This document shows positions 34,578-43,645 of a stretch of DNA of 64,000 nucleotides, one piece after another. Position 1 is the stretch's first letter. Each line of letters starts with the position of its first letter. The stretch is from assembly GCF_023276375.1 (NCBI RefSeq), contig NZ_JALLPK010000001.1, positions 2,232,001 through 2,296,000 on the forward strand, given 5' to 3'. Origin of the DNA: Halocatena marina. Its GTDB lineage: Archaea; Halobacteriota; Halobacteria; Halobacteriales; Haloarculaceae. The notes beneath the pieces were generated by a model. The model ran no database searches and was not told where the DNA came from. It saw nothing but the letters and a program-made list of their open reading frames with translations. The position numbers and the translations under genes are program-made.

Positions 34578-35162
34578 ATGAGTTCCCCCGAGGGTGAGTA
34601 CTACACTGATGAACGGTGGCAGAATTGGATTGAACGGTTGACATCGGAGGAGATCGATTTGGAGGATGAAGAATCCGGCCGACTGCTCCAGAATTTTCAG
34701 GACGACACGGTCATCGCGATCGCAAAAATCGTCACTGACTACGACGAGGGCGAGCTGGACGAAGAGACCGCACTGTCGGAGCTGTCTGACGTACGCGAGA
34801 TCGTTCTGACGGATGTCGACCTCGATGGTGAAGACGAAAACACCCTAATGTTGGTGAACGCGGTTCAGACGGCGCTCGTCTGCGTGTTCTATGCCGCCGA
34901 AGAATACGTCGTCAACGAGGCACCCGAGACCGATATCGAACAGTATATCGAAGCGGCGCGCGACGCCGAAGCCGAAGAGGATTTCGAAACCGCTCTCGGC
35001 TACTGCGCACAGGCTGGTGCGAGCATTATTGACGGCGAAGAACTAGAGCCGAGCGTTGGGGAAGAGCTCGAATACGGTCCCGTCGCGGACTGGGTCACTG
35101 GTCTCCGGAGCCTTCAGATCGCGATGGCAGACCCCGAAGTGGTCGAAGCCGAAGAGAGCTGA
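34578..35162 (+). CDS. DUF2150 family protein
   Basis: 194 residues, very acidic. It begins YTDERWQNWIERL (residues about 8-20), the conserved DUF2150 region, followed by IDLEDEESGRLLQNFQDDTVIAIAKIV and a helical middle. No catalytic motif or membrane segment is seen. DUF2150 proteins are conserved in haloarchaea and related archaea without a known function. The gene stands apart from its neighbours. Confidence 0.8.
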   Translation: MSSPEGEYYTDERWQNWIERLTSEEIDLEDEESGRLLQNFQDDTVIAIAKIVTDYDEGELDEETALSELSDVREIVLTDVDLDGEDENTLMLVNAVQTALVCVFYAAEEYVVNEAPETDIEQYIEAARDAEAEEDFETALGYCAQAGASIIDGEELEPSVGEELEYGPVADWVTGLRSLQIAMADPEVVEAEES

Positions 35163-35458
35163 AGCGTCACTACCAACACGGTGTGAAACAAACGAGAACA
35201 GGGCTGCGAAGACTCGTCTGAACGTTCGACACCGTATCGATACTGCTCCCGTCTCTTCGGCCAAGCGGTACGAGAGCGACTCTCGAAATGAGTGCGGAAG
35301 GCTATCCTTCCTGAATCACCAGTTGCAAGGCAGAGATATCTTCACCTTCAAGATTATTTCTGATCGAACTCTCCAAGCACGTAGTGGGATGCCGATGAAT
35401 TCGTATAGTAGAGTCCAATTCGCCCTCCTTATTTTATCGTGGATGATGAACCTCGTGC

Positions 35459-37219
35459 ATGGAGTTCTTCATCGAGTACGCGAACACGACAAGCGGGATC
35501 CTACTTACTCCGCTGGCGGCCCAGAGCGCGCTCGTCGATATCCTCTCCGGTTTACTTCCTATCTTCATCATTGCCGCATTCGTCGGTATTTTTGTCGCCA
35601 AAGTCGGGCGGTTTCCGTATACAATCGCGCTGTTGATCGCCGGATTCGGTGTCTCGATCGTCATAAGCGTTGTCGACCGACCACTCATCATCGAGAAGAT
35701 CTCACTCTCGCACGATCTCATTCTCTTTGTTCTTCTCCCGCCACTTCTGTTCGAAGGGGCAGCAACGACCGAGTTCGAGCGGCTTCGTCAGAATCTACGT
35801 CCGGTACTCGCACTTGCGGTTGTCGGATTGCTACTGTCGATCACGCTTCTTGGAATCGTCGGCCAAGAGGTGTTCGGCTTTCCGTTGCTTGTCTCGCTCC
35901 TCTTTGCGTCAATGGTTCTCCCAACCGACCCAGTGTCAGTGCTCGCACTTTTCGAGGAGCTCGGTGCTCCCGAGCGACTATCGGTGCTCGTTGAGGGGGA
36001 AAGCCTGCTCAACGACGGGGTTGGTGTCGTCGTGTTCTCCGCGTTTTTGTTGTACGTTAATAACGGCACACCGGCTGGAGATCTATTTACGATCGGTGGT
36101 CTTTCGCGGCTGCTCGTCGATATAGCCGTGGTGAGCCTTGGCGGTCTCATCGTCGGCTTTGTGGCTGGTTACGTGATCTACAGCGTTATGATCAATCTCG
36201 ACGAGCAGATGACCGAGATTGTTCTCACGTTCATCCTCGCATACGGAAGTTTCCTGGTTGCAGAGCACTATCTCCACGTCAGCGGCGTCATCGCAACCGT
36301 CGTCGCGGGGTTGTTCATCGGCAATCGTGGTGCGGAGTATGCGATGAGTCCGCAGACAAAAATCTCCATTTTCAACAGTCTCGAAACGGTCGCGTTTCTC
36401 GTCAATACGTTTCTCTTCATTATGATCGGCGTCGTGACACCGGTTAACCAGCTCATCGAACACGCCGGACTCATTCTTCTTGCCATCCCGCTTGTTCTCG
36501 CTGCTCGGGCAATCACCGTCTACGGACTCACCACGTTCGTGAACAGGGTGAACGAGCCGACAATATCCCGATCATACCAGCATGTCATCGTCTGGGGAGG
36601 ACTACACGCCTCAATCCCGATCGCGTTGGTGTTAGGACTTCCTGCCGAAGGCCTGCCAATTGAGCAACTGCGAGCAATGGTCTTCGGGGTCGCTGCGTTC
36701 AGTCTCGTCGTGCAAGGATTGACAATGGAGTCACTTCTCGATTACCTCGGGATCGGGACGCGATCGACGGGACGGGAGCTCTACGAACTGCTCGTCGGGC
36801 GTGCTCGGGCCGTCGAAAGCGCACTCAACGCCGCCGATCGTCTCGATCAGGGTGGAGACATTCCGTCGTCTGTGTACAACGACTTCACCACTGAGTACGA
36901 GCAGGAAAAAGAAACGCTGGACGAAGCCATCTCACAACTTCTGCAAGAACAGCCCGAACTCCGCCACGAACAACGGTTAGCGGGAGAGCGACGAGTTCTT
37001 CAGTGGGAAAAGAGCGCACTCATAGACGCAAATCGACGCGGCGTCATTAGTAACTCAGTTAGCGAACGTCTCCTTGAGGAGGTAGATCTCAAACTCGACC
37101 GCGTCCGAGACGGAGAATCGACCGTCGATAGCGAGATAGAGGGCTACGAGGAGTTCTGGCGCTCTAAAGCCACGGAGTTTGGGCTGCTCGATTCTGAAAC
37201 TGAAAGAGACGATACGTGA
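35459..37219 (+). CDS. Na+/H+ antiporter, CPA1 (NhaP) type
   Basis: 586 residues. The first 420 hold about 12 membrane segments. The CPA1 ion site is recognisable as MVLPTDPVSVLALFEELG and VEGESLLNDGVGVVVFS, where the Asn-Asp pair (about residue 185) is typical for electroneutral exchangers. The last 160 residues are hydrophilic, rich in Glu/Arg and helical, a cytoplasmic regulatory domain as in other NhaP proteins. The protein would expel Na+ in exchange for H+ at the cytoplasmic membrane, important in brine. Confidence 0.92.
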   Translation: MEFFIEYANTTSGILLTPLAAQSALVDILSGLLPIFIIAAFVGIFVAKVGRFPYTIALLIAGFGVSIVISVVDRPLIIEKISLSHDLILFVLLPPLLFEGAATTEFERLRQNLRPVLALAVVGLLLSITLLGIVGQEVFGFPLLVSLLFASMVLPTDPVSVLALFEELGAPERLSVLVEGESLLNDGVGVVVFSAFLLYVNNGTPAGDLFTIGGLSRLLVDIAVVSLGGLIVGFVAGYVIYSVMINLDEQMTEIVLTFILAYGSFLVAEHYLHVSGVIATVVAGLFIGNRGAEYAMSPQTKISIFNSLETVAFLVNTFLFIMIGVVTPVNQLIEHAGLILLAIPLVLAARAITVYGLTTFVNRVNEPTISRSYQHVIVWGGLHASIPIALVLGLPAEGLPIEQLRAMVFGVAAFSLVVQGLTMESLLDYLGIGTRSTGRELYELLVGRARAVESALNAADRLDQGGDIPSSVYNDFTTEYEQEKETLDEAISQLLQEQPELRHEQRLAGERRVLQWEKSALIDANRRGVISNSVSERLLEEVDLKLDRVRDGESTVDSEIEGYEEFWRSKATEFGLLDSETERDDT

Positions 37220-37274
37220 AAGTACATCTCTACCGAGAGATACACCAAAGGCGGTCCTCTCCGATACTGTAGCT

Positions 37275-37787
37275 ATGACACGAGAGGAAACAGAAAGTCC
37301 GTCGTGGGTGACGCTTTCACCCGATGAGCGCATTATCTGGCAAGATCGACCTAGTCATTGGGTGATTGCCAAAGAGCTAATTATCGGAAGCATTGTCGTT
37401 GGAATCGGAATCGTCGGGATTGTTCTCCTTCCAGGACTGTGGCTGTTACTCCCTAGTGCTCTTGTCCTCATCGGAGCCATATACGCTGGCGTTACGATCT
37501 ACAAACACCGGAAAGTCCGATACCTCATCACGAGCACTGAACTCTACAAAAAAACTGGAGTCTTCTCTAAGTCGGTGATTAATCTCAGACTCGACCGTAT
37601 CCAGAACACATCATTCGATCAAACGTTCTACCAGCGCCTACTCGGATACGGAACCGTCCATATCGAAACAGCCGGGACAGACGGAACGGACCTCGTACTC
37701 GAATCGGTCAACAATCCAGAGCACGTGATGGGACGGATAACCGAATGCCTCGAAAAGGTCAAATCACCCGAGTACGATATTGCGTAG
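37275..37787 (+). CDS. Membrane-associated PH-domain (bPH2) protein
   Basis: 170 residues from ATG 37275. Near the start, LSPDERIIWQDRPSHW is typical of the YdbT-like bPH2 family. Two membrane segments lie at about residues 32-75 (IIGSIVVGIGIVGIVLLPGL, LLLPSALVLIGAIYAGV). The bPH domain itself covers VRYLITSTELYKKTGVFSKS and INLRLDRIQNTSFDQTFYQRLLGYGTVHIETAG. The function in archaea is unknown; such proteins sit at the membrane and may shape it. An earlier ATG at 37179 overlaps the antiporter gene and is not favoured. Confidence 0.85.
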   Translation: MTREETESPSWVTLSPDERIIWQDRPSHWVIAKELIIGSIVVGIGIVGIVLLPGLWLLLPSALVLIGAIYAGVTIYKHRKVRYLITSTELYKKTGVFSKSVINLRLDRIQNTSFDQTFYQRLLGYGTVHIETAGTDGTDLVLESVNNPEHVMGRITECLEKVKSPEYDIA

Positions 37788-37912
37788 TTATGCGCTCTCT
37801 GCCGTGCTATCGGGAAAGCGGTCCGCAGCCGTTTTCCGGCTCGAAAAGTGTCTACGGTTCTTTGCGATCGGAATTACACAGCCAGTAAAACCATATTGAG
37901 GTGGATTAGATT

Positions 37913-37952
37913 GGATTGGATCGGATCGGATCGGATCGGATCGGATCGGACT
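37913..37952 (+). repeat. Pentanucleotide microsatellite (GGATC)n
   Basis: Six perfect GGATC copies (37918-37947), flanked by GGATT and GGACT variants, lie in the 252-base gap between the PH-domain gene and tRNA-Val. No coding frame with family support covers the repeat. Short tandem repeats of this kind are prone to copy-number change. Confidence 0.9.
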
Positions 37953-38039
37953 GAATTCGAATCTCGGTACGGACGCGTTGCTCCCAGCTTCAAACTCTTT
38001 GATTACGTATTATCGCTTACGCATTTATCTCTGTAGAAG

Positions 38040-38114
38040 TGGGTCGGGGCGGATTTGAACCGCCGACTTCCTCCGTGTGAAGGAGGTATCATAACCGGCC
38101 TAGATCACCAACCC
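38040..38114 (-). tRNA. tRNA-Val (CAC)
   Basis: Read on the minus strand the 75 bases fold as a standard cloverleaf. The acceptor stem is GGGTTGG with CCGACCC (one G-U), followed by discriminator A; CCA is not encoded. The anticodon stem CCTCC/GGAGG surrounds the loop TTCACAC, giving anticodon CAC (reads GTG, valine). The T-arm contains GGTTCAAATCC. No intron is present. Confidence 0.95.
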
Positions 38115-38158
38115 GCATACGATAGGAACAATTCCCGCGACTTAAGGATTCCTTTCGC

Positions 38159-38422
38159 CTACGGGATTCGACTGTCTCGGTATTCGTCGATTCGATCGCG
38201 TGATCTACGGAGCGCTCGTCGGGCATCTCGCTCGGTGCTCTGCTTCCGTTCTTCGAATTCCGCTTTGAGACGTTCGCTTCGGGTTGGTCTCGGTTCCTGA
38301 TCTCGGCCGAGGACATCGCGGACAGTCCGTTCGACCGGTGACAGTGTTTCAACGACACCCCTCCGTCCTGATTCGCCAGCACGCTTCAGGTAATACCAGG
38401 TATCCTTGAAATTCCTGTTCAT
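38159..38422 (-). CDS. Small haloarchaeal hypothetical protein (DUF7553-like)
   Basis: 87 residues from ATG 38422. It is helical and charged, with the N-terminal phrase FKDTWYYLKRAGESGRRGV (helix with aromatic residues) and a C-terminal half full of Arg, Glu and Asp (RSERLKAEFEERKQ). This arrangement resembles short haloarchaeal proteins of unknown function with an 'xxYLKRAxE' start. A longer upstream frame to 38743 has unlike composition. It lies just upstream of the tRNA-Val gene on the same strand. Confidence 0.6.
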   Translation of the reverse strand: MNRNFKDTWYYLKRAGESGRRGVVETLSPVERTVRDVLGRDQEPRPTRSERLKAEFEERKQSTERDARRALRRSRDRIDEYRDSRIP

Positions 38423-38648
38423 AGTTATCATTATCCACAGAAAGATAAAACGCTTTTGTCCAGATAATCGTGACGAAGCCAAGAGCAGACCAGAGCACAT
38501 AGTGTCGATGTATACCGCACACATAGCTGTTGACTGGTGTGGCCACTTCCAGTGCGGGGCAGAAATGAGCACGAACGGAGCGGAGCACAGCACCGCGTTA
38601 CGATCCGTACGACCGACCGGCCGCGTCCATCGAACGCCTGAGATGTAT

Positions 38649-38975
38649 TCAGGCTCGTTGGTTGTACTCGTCTCTCGCAGCCTTGATGGCAGCAGCGAGG
38701 ATTGCGAGCATATCGAACATATCGAGTTCACGACGAGCTTCAACTAGCTCATCTCGTGTACTTCCACTGAACTTCTCTTTTTCAGATTCAGCCTCAGATT
38801 CAGACTCAGATTCGGTCTCGGTCTCGATTTCGATCTCTTCTTCTGTTTCGATCTCTTCTTCTGTTTCGATCTTCTCATTCTTCGAATCGCTACCTCGGGA
38901 CCGGAGCAGGAAGACCAACCCGCCGAACGCGAGCGCGACGAGTACCAGCTTGTGTTTCTTTCCGCTGCCGTCCAT
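38649..38975 (-). CDS. Small membrane protein with acidic Glu/Ser/Thr repeat
   Basis: 108 residues from ATG 38975. A membrane span lies at about residues 8-26 (LVLVALAFGGLVFLLRSRG). Residues 35-75 are an almost pure Glu/Thr/Ile/Ser tract (IETEEEIETEEEIE, then ETESESESEAES). The last 35 residues form a helix (DELVEARRELDMFDMLAILAAAIKAARDEYNQ). The family is not recognised. The charged tract is coded by repeated TCT/TTC/AGA triplets. An alternative start at 39020 adds 15 residues. Confidence 0.55.
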   Translation of the reverse strand: MDGSGKKHKLVLVALAFGGLVFLLRSRGSDSKNEKIETEEEIETEEEIEIETETESESESEAESEKEKFSGSTRDELVEARRELDMFDMLAILAAAIKAARDEYNQRA

Positions 38976-39244
38976 CGTACCGACGAGTACTGTGTCGGAT
39001 AGTATCGAACGTATTGTCATGGACCGGTACCACTACATACTCGCTTCATCCCTGTATAGTTATTCGATTCTTAGCCCCTCTCGTATGATTTAGACATTAT
39101 TTATGTGATACACCTGAATATTTAGTGACTCAATAGACGGTTCAGACGGGTGGTAGTGACGGTGACGCGGTGAGTGACCGAATTCTTCTGCCGTTTCGTC
39201 GTCGCACCGATGCTCTTACCTCATCCACGGTGTATCGGCCGACT

Positions 39245-39682
39245 ATGGATGGTTGGCGAATTATACGAGCGCGCACTGCAGACGAGCGTGAGGAAGCTCT
39301 TGACGTTCGCCACGAGGTGTTCGTCGAAGAACAGGGTGTCTCTGTTGATCTAGAACACGACCAGTACGACGACCACGCGACGCATTTCGTTGCCTACGAT
39401 GGCGATCAACCCGTTGGTGCGGCCCGGTTACGCGAATACGGTGACAGTATCGGGAAAATCGAGCGCGTGGCGGTTCGAGCATCGCGGCGGGGCGAAGGCT
39501 GGGGACGAAAGATTATGGCTGCCGTTGAAACAGCGGCTCGTGAGGAGGGTTTTATGACGCTCCGATTGGACTCACAGAACGATGCCATCGGTTTCTACGA
39601 GCGGCTGGGATACGAAGTAGTGAGTGAACCGTTCATGGATGCGGGGATTCTTCACCGAACGATGAGACGAACCCTCGATTGA
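39245..39682 (+). CDS. GNAT family N-acetyltransferase (ElaA-like)
   Basis: 145 residues from ATG 39245. The acetyl-CoA binding loop is IGKIERVAVRASRRGEGWGRKIMAAVE (with the RRGEGWG part of the Q/RxxGxG/A motif). The C-terminal LRLDSQNDAIGFYERLGYE segment is typical of GNAT enzymes. DVRHEVFVEEQGVSVDLEHD at the front is the recognisable ElaA/PhnO-like start. The acceptor is not known. The GTG/ATG upstream at 39170 gives a divergent extension and was not used. Confidence 0.9.
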   Translation: MDGWRIIRARTADEREEALDVRHEVFVEEQGVSVDLEHDQYDDHATHFVAYDGDQPVGAARLREYGDSIGKIERVAVRASRRGEGWGRKIMAAVETAAREEGFMTLRLDSQNDAIGFYERLGYEVVSEPFMDAGILHRTMRRTLD

Positions 39683-39748
39683 ACGTATTTGGCTCGAACA
39701 TGTCGCTCCAAACCATACAAAAAGTGAAGTGTCACTTCTGGCCGTTGC

Positions 39749-40279
39749 CTACGGATATAAGCAAGCAGAAAGGCTGGATCCACCCACCGTTAGGAGGCCG
39801 GAAGCGATTGCCGGGAGAAGGGCAGCGGCGAGCGAGTAGGCTGTATCCCTGATTTCTAAGGTTCCCATCCCCGCTCTAGCGAGACTAATCATCACACGAA
39901 TGAGAAACTTCAAGAGGAAAAACACCATCACGATCTCTAATCCGAGCGTTATCAACAACGGAAGACTGACACCCATCCGCCCAGCGCTGCATAGCACGTC
40001 TTTTGCCATGCCAATCCCCAACTCCTGAGCAATCGCAAGTATGATCCAAAGCGGACCAAGCAAGATAGCAGTCCCAACGACAGATGTATAAAGATCACCC
40101 CAGCCGGGCTGCATCACGATCTCGATGAGACCATGGCCCCCCCGACGAAGACCGTGCCCGCTGCGACGAAAGCCGTGTCCACTTCGACGGAAACCGTACC
40201 CGACCCAACGAAAACCGTTCCGAATCCGCCGAACGGGCGGTGTTAACAATTTAACGATACGTTCGTAGGTCTTCCCCAT
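39749..40279 (-). CDS. Membrane protein with N-terminal GFRRSGHG repeats
   Basis: 176 residues. Residues 16-50 are basic and repeat the unit G(F/L)RRSGHG three or four times (WVGYGFRRSGHG, FRRSGHGLRRGGHG). Three or four membrane spans follow (about 60-80, 95-130, 140-165). The TATA-type ATG at 40279 follows an SD-poor leader. I do not recognise a family, but composition and span spacing look like a real protein. It lies divergent from the HEAT-AAA gene, 275 bases away. It could be a partner. Confidence 0.6.
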   Translation of the reverse strand: MGKTYERIVKLLTPPVRRIRNGFRWVGYGFRRSGHGFRRSGHGLRRGGHGLIEIVMQPGWGDLYTSVVGTAILLGPLWIILAIAQELGIGMAKDVLCSAGRMGVSLPLLITLGLEIVMVFFLLKFLIRVMISLARAGMGTLEIRDTAYSLAAALLPAIASGLLTVGGSSLSACLYP

Positions 40280-40554
40280 ATGCTAACTATTAAGTTATTT
40301 CCACCGGGGAAAAATCTATCGAAAAGTTATCTGAGATATCAAAACGAATGACGACAGTCTCGCACTCTTGCTTTTTTGCATTCCTCATTCAGAGTCGACT
40401 GGTCGATCAGCTGAAACACCGAAGTTAATAACAACCGACGATTCTGACAAAATACGATACGAGCAATGAACGCAAGCGCCACTCTGTCACCTTTCACTGG
40501 GGTTACACAGAAGTATCCACTCCAGTGCTTGATTCGATCATTGAGGCAACCACA

Positions 40555-42993
40555 ATGAGATGGACGAATGACAGTCGACAGACGAGATCCGTTGGCGTAC
40601 TTCTCGCGGTATGGATCGTCGGATCCGTGGTCCTTGGGTTCGTTTTAGAGATTATTTTTGGTTATATTCTTCCCCCATCAGAAGCCAAAGGCGCTGCTCA
40701 ACTGTTGGGTATCCTCCTCGCGGGAGGGCTGATACTACTTTCACCACTATACAAACGATGGAAAGACAAACAGCGAAAGCGTGTCCAGCAACTATGGGAA
40801 CAGAAGACACCAGAGACGGCGGCTGAGGCTCTCTCACTCATAGGGCGTCGGGATACACAGGTACGATCGACGGCCATGGCTGTCGTCGCAGAGGTCTGTC
40901 GATCCGCACCCGGCAAGATCGTAAAGCAGTCCACAGACGACGCAGCACAGATCGTTGATCAACTAGTTCCTCACTTGACAGATTCAGACCGGGATACACG
41001 AATCCACGCCGCTGTTGCGCTGAAATTCTTCACACGGGACTATCCAGATACCGTAATCGAGCACACTGATACAATGCGTGAGGTTCTGAACGGAGCCGAT
41101 TCGCCGGTACAAATCAGCGTGGCTCTCGCTGTCGGAAACTTCGTCGCTGCTCATCCTGACCACGGTGAGAAGTTCGATGATCAAATCGCCCAGCTACTCT
41201 CCGATGAAGATCCTGAGGTCCGATCGGCTGCTTGCATCGCACTCGGACACTTCCCTCCGGATCAGGCGTCCGAACAGTTACAAGAGATGACTGACGATTC
41301 GAGCCCACTGGTTGCGAGGTCTGCATCGGCAGCGCTATCGATGTTGCAAGGCGACTCAGAACCTGCTAACCAAATCTTTGAAGGAATAACAGGTGTCCAA
41401 CGCAGAAGTTCTACTGAGTTCGTCGATGACTCACCCGATCGAGATTTCAATGATGTTGCGGGAATGGACTCTCTGAAGAACAGGCTCAGAGAGCAGATCA
41501 TCGAGCCGTTCCACGGGAGCGATGTTTATGAAAAGTATGGCGTCGCCTCGGACAGTGGGATTCTCTTCTACGGCCCACCGGGAACTGGAAAAACGCACAT
41601 CGCAACCTGTCTCGCAGGCGAACTCAGCTGCAATTATATCAGCGTCGATGTTGGCAGTATCGAAAGCAGGTGGGTCGGGGAAAGTTCTAACAACATAAAG
41701 CAGCTCTTCGACGAAGCCCATCGGAGTCAGCCGTGTCTCGTCTTCATCGACGAGATTGACGCTCTTGCCACCGATCGATCAGAGTCAAACCAGACAGCTG
41801 ATAAGAAGAAGATGGTCAACCAGTTGCTGCAGGAGATGTCTACGATCGACGATTCAGATGACATCATCGTGATTGGTGCGACAAACAATCCGGACGATGT
41901 CGACGACGCCATGCTTCGGACGGGCCGATTCGACTCGAAAATACACGTCCCGAAACCAGACGCCGAAGCTCGTCTCGCAATCTTCGAACAGTACATGAAC
42001 GCGCCTACAGAAGCGATCGACCCCGACGAGTTCAAACGAGCGACGCGCGGTCTTGTCGCCAGCGATATGGTTGCAATCGCCCGTCGAGCTGGCGTGCAGG
42101 CAGCTACTCGTGAACAGAAAACCGGCCGTGAGAGCATCGTTACAGAGACTGACGTGCTGAACGCCGTCGATGAAATCACAACCGAACAGGGAGGCGTCGG
42201 TGAATTCATCCAGCAGCCACCAGAGATGGACTTCTCTGACGTGATCGGAGCGAAAAAGCTGAAATCTGAGCTTCAACAAACAATCATCGACCCACTCACG
42301 AACCCGGAATTCCACGAAGAATATGGCCTCGGTGTCGAGAATGGAGTTCTTCTTTACGGCCCACCTGGAACCGGTAAAACGTACATCGCAACCTGTCTCG
42401 CAGGCGAACTCGGCTGCAGTTTCATTAGCGCGAGAGCCGGTGACCTCGTCAGCAAGTGGGTCGGGCAGGGAGCAAAAAACGTTCAGACAATGTTTGAGGA
42501 GGCTCGCTCCAATCAGCCGTGTATCATCTTTATCGACGAAATTGACGCTCTTGTCACCGACCGAAGCGCCAATCAGACCAAAAGCGAGCGCCAGATGGTT
42601 AATCAGTTCCTCACCGAGCTGTCTCACCTTAGCGATGATAACGAGGATGTCGTGGTGATCGGAGCGACTAATCGACCGGATGAGATCGATTCGGCGATGC
42701 TTCGAACCGGGCGGTTCAGTGAGAAGATCAGAGTCGGTCCGCCCGATACGAACGCTCGGATTGCACTCTTCGATTCCTACCTCGTTGCTCCCGTCAACGA
42801 TATTTCACCGCAGGCCATCGGCGAAATGACGGAGGGATTCGTCGCCAGTGATATGAAGCACGTCGCCGAACGAGCCGCTCGCAAGGCTATGAAACGTGCG
42901 AAGAACGGGACGGGACCAAAAGAAGTCACACAAGCAGACGTGTCCGAAGCCGTCTCAGAAGTCCGTCGTGGAAAAAGGACTGGACGCGGATGA
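40555..42993 (+). CDS. Membrane-anchored HEAT-repeat protein with two Cdc48-type AAA+ modules
   Basis: 812 residues from ATG 40555 with GAGG about ten bases upstream; GTG 40525 is an alternative. Residues about 12-60 hold two membrane segments (LLAVWIVGSVVLGFVLEIIF, LLGILLAGGLILLSPL). HEAT-like repeats span about 80-285 (for example IHAAVALKFF, VQISVALAVGNFVAAHP, VRSAACIALGHF). AAA module 1: Walker A GPPGTGKTH at 340-348, Walker B LVFIDEIDAL at about 395, pore RWVGE, and GATNNPDD. AAA module 2: Walker A at 602, Walker B at 656-666, pore KWVGQ, and GATNRPDEID. Both look active. The N-domain of true Cdc48 is absent. Confidence 0.93.
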   Translation: MRWTNDSRQTRSVGVLLAVWIVGSVVLGFVLEIIFGYILPPSEAKGAAQLLGILLAGGLILLSPLYKRWKDKQRKRVQQLWEQKTPETAAEALSLIGRRDTQVRSTAMAVVAEVCRSAPGKIVKQSTDDAAQIVDQLVPHLTDSDRDTRIHAAVALKFFTRDYPDTVIEHTDTMREVLNGADSPVQISVALAVGNFVAAHPDHGEKFDDQIAQLLSDEDPEVRSAACIALGHFPPDQASEQLQEMTDDSSPLVARSASAALSMLQGDSEPANQIFEGITGVQRRSSTEFVDDSPDRDFNDVAGMDSLKNRLREQIIEPFHGSDVYEKYGVASDSGILFYGPPGTGKTHIATCLAGELSCNYISVDVGSIESRWVGESSNNIKQLFDEAHRSQPCLVFIDEIDALATDRSESNQTADKKKMVNQLLQEMSTIDDSDDIIVIGATNNPDDVDDAMLRTGRFDSKIHVPKPDAEARLAIFEQYMNAPTEAIDPDEFKRATRGLVASDMVAIARRAGVQAATREQKTGRESIVTETDVLNAVDEITTEQGGVGEFIQQPPEMDFSDVIGAKKLKSELQQTIIDPLTNPEFHEEYGLGVENGVLLYGPPGTGKTYIATCLAGELGCSFISARAGDLVSKWVGQGAKNVQTMFEEARSNQPCIIFIDEIDALVTDRSANQTKSERQMVNQFLTELSHLSDDNEDVVVIGATNRPDEIDSAMLRTGRFSEKIRVGPPDTNARIALFDSYLVAPVNDISPQAIGEMTEGFVASDMKHVAERAARKAMKRAKNGTGPKEVTQADVSEAVSEVRRGKRTGRG

Positions 42994-43033
42994 TTGATCA
43001 ACACAAAGAGCGTATCTCTCGAACTACTTCTGA

Positions 43034-43255
43034 TTAGTTCAGCATCGCTTCATCTGGATGCTCGATAGTTGGACGAATACTCGAGAGGTTACAAATGATT
43101 TCACTGTCGATATCGTGGTCGTGCTCAACCGCGTGTTCGATGGCGAGCGTGCTGAGTTCGCGACGACTGTGAAGTTCGGTGCTCGCCGTCCATCCACAAT
43201 CGAGACAATAACTCCGTTTGATCGAAAGAATCACGCGTGATTTCTTGGATGTCAT
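43034..43255 (-). CDS. Small zinc-ribbon-like protein
   Basis: 73 residues. It has a Cys-x2-Cys-Gly motif (YCLDCGW near residue 20) followed by an Ala-His-rich helix (STLAIEHAVEHDHDID), giving CxxC and HxxxH pairs that could bind one zinc ion. This C2H2-like arrangement is common in short haloarchaeal proteins of unknown role. It is convergent with the AAA+ gene, 40 bases away. The family name is not certain. Confidence 0.65.
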   Translation of the reverse strand: MTSKKSRVILSIKRSYCLDCGWTASTELHSRRELSTLAIEHAVEHDHDIDSEIICNLSSIRPTIEHPDEAMLN

Positions 43256-43329
43256 CGTATTTCAGTTGTATTCTGTGCCTGATATTAGTACACCGACACG
43301 TTGTCAGTCACTGTTCGGGAAGCGTTTCT

Positions 43330-43614
43330 TTATGGGAACCAACCGTGAGGACAGTTGATAACTGCCGCACTCTCGTCTTCCTTGATTAGCCTACGTATGG
43401 CTGCTACGTGAATTTTTGGCCAATTTTCACCCAAATTGTCACCAACTATTGCGGCAAGAACAGATCGATCGACGGAAAATACATCGGAATCGGAGGACAG
43501 TTCAGGATCTGACTTACTACCCATGTACCAAGCACGGGCACGCTGTGTAGGATGAAGTATAGCACGTCGGTCGCTCTCCGAATTGGTTTGAGTTGTCCGA
43601 GTATCAACGGGCAC
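43330..43614 (-). CDS. Small hypothetical protein behind a DtxR-like operator
   Basis: 94 residues from GTG 43614, or 64 from ATG 43524 (MGSKSDPELSSDSD). No family is recognised. The composition is acidic and soluble, ending in AAVINCPHGWFP. Support comes mainly from context: a DtxR-type palindrome and an overlapping TTTTTAGG TATA-like box lie 14-32 bases upstream of the GTG, which fits a leaderless start. Coding potential by eye is only moderate. Confidence 0.4.
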   Translation of the reverse strand: MPVDTRTTQTNSESDRRAILHPTQRARAWYMGSKSDPELSSDSDVFSVDRSVLAAIVGDNLGENWPKIHVAAIRRLIKEDESAAVINCPHGWFP

Positions 43615-43627
43615 AACACTTATGATG

Positions 43628-43645
43628 TTTTAGGCCAACCTAAAA
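43628..43645 (-). promoter_or_regulatory. DtxR/SirR-type metal-regulator operator
   Basis: TTTTAGG-CCAA-CCTAAAA is a perfect 7-base inverted repeat with a 4-base centre, matching the TTAGG..CCTAA half-sites used by DtxR-family iron/manganese regulators. It overlaps a TATA-like element for the minus-strand gene at 43614. A DtxR-family regulator is encoded at 52513-53190. Confidence 0.55.
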
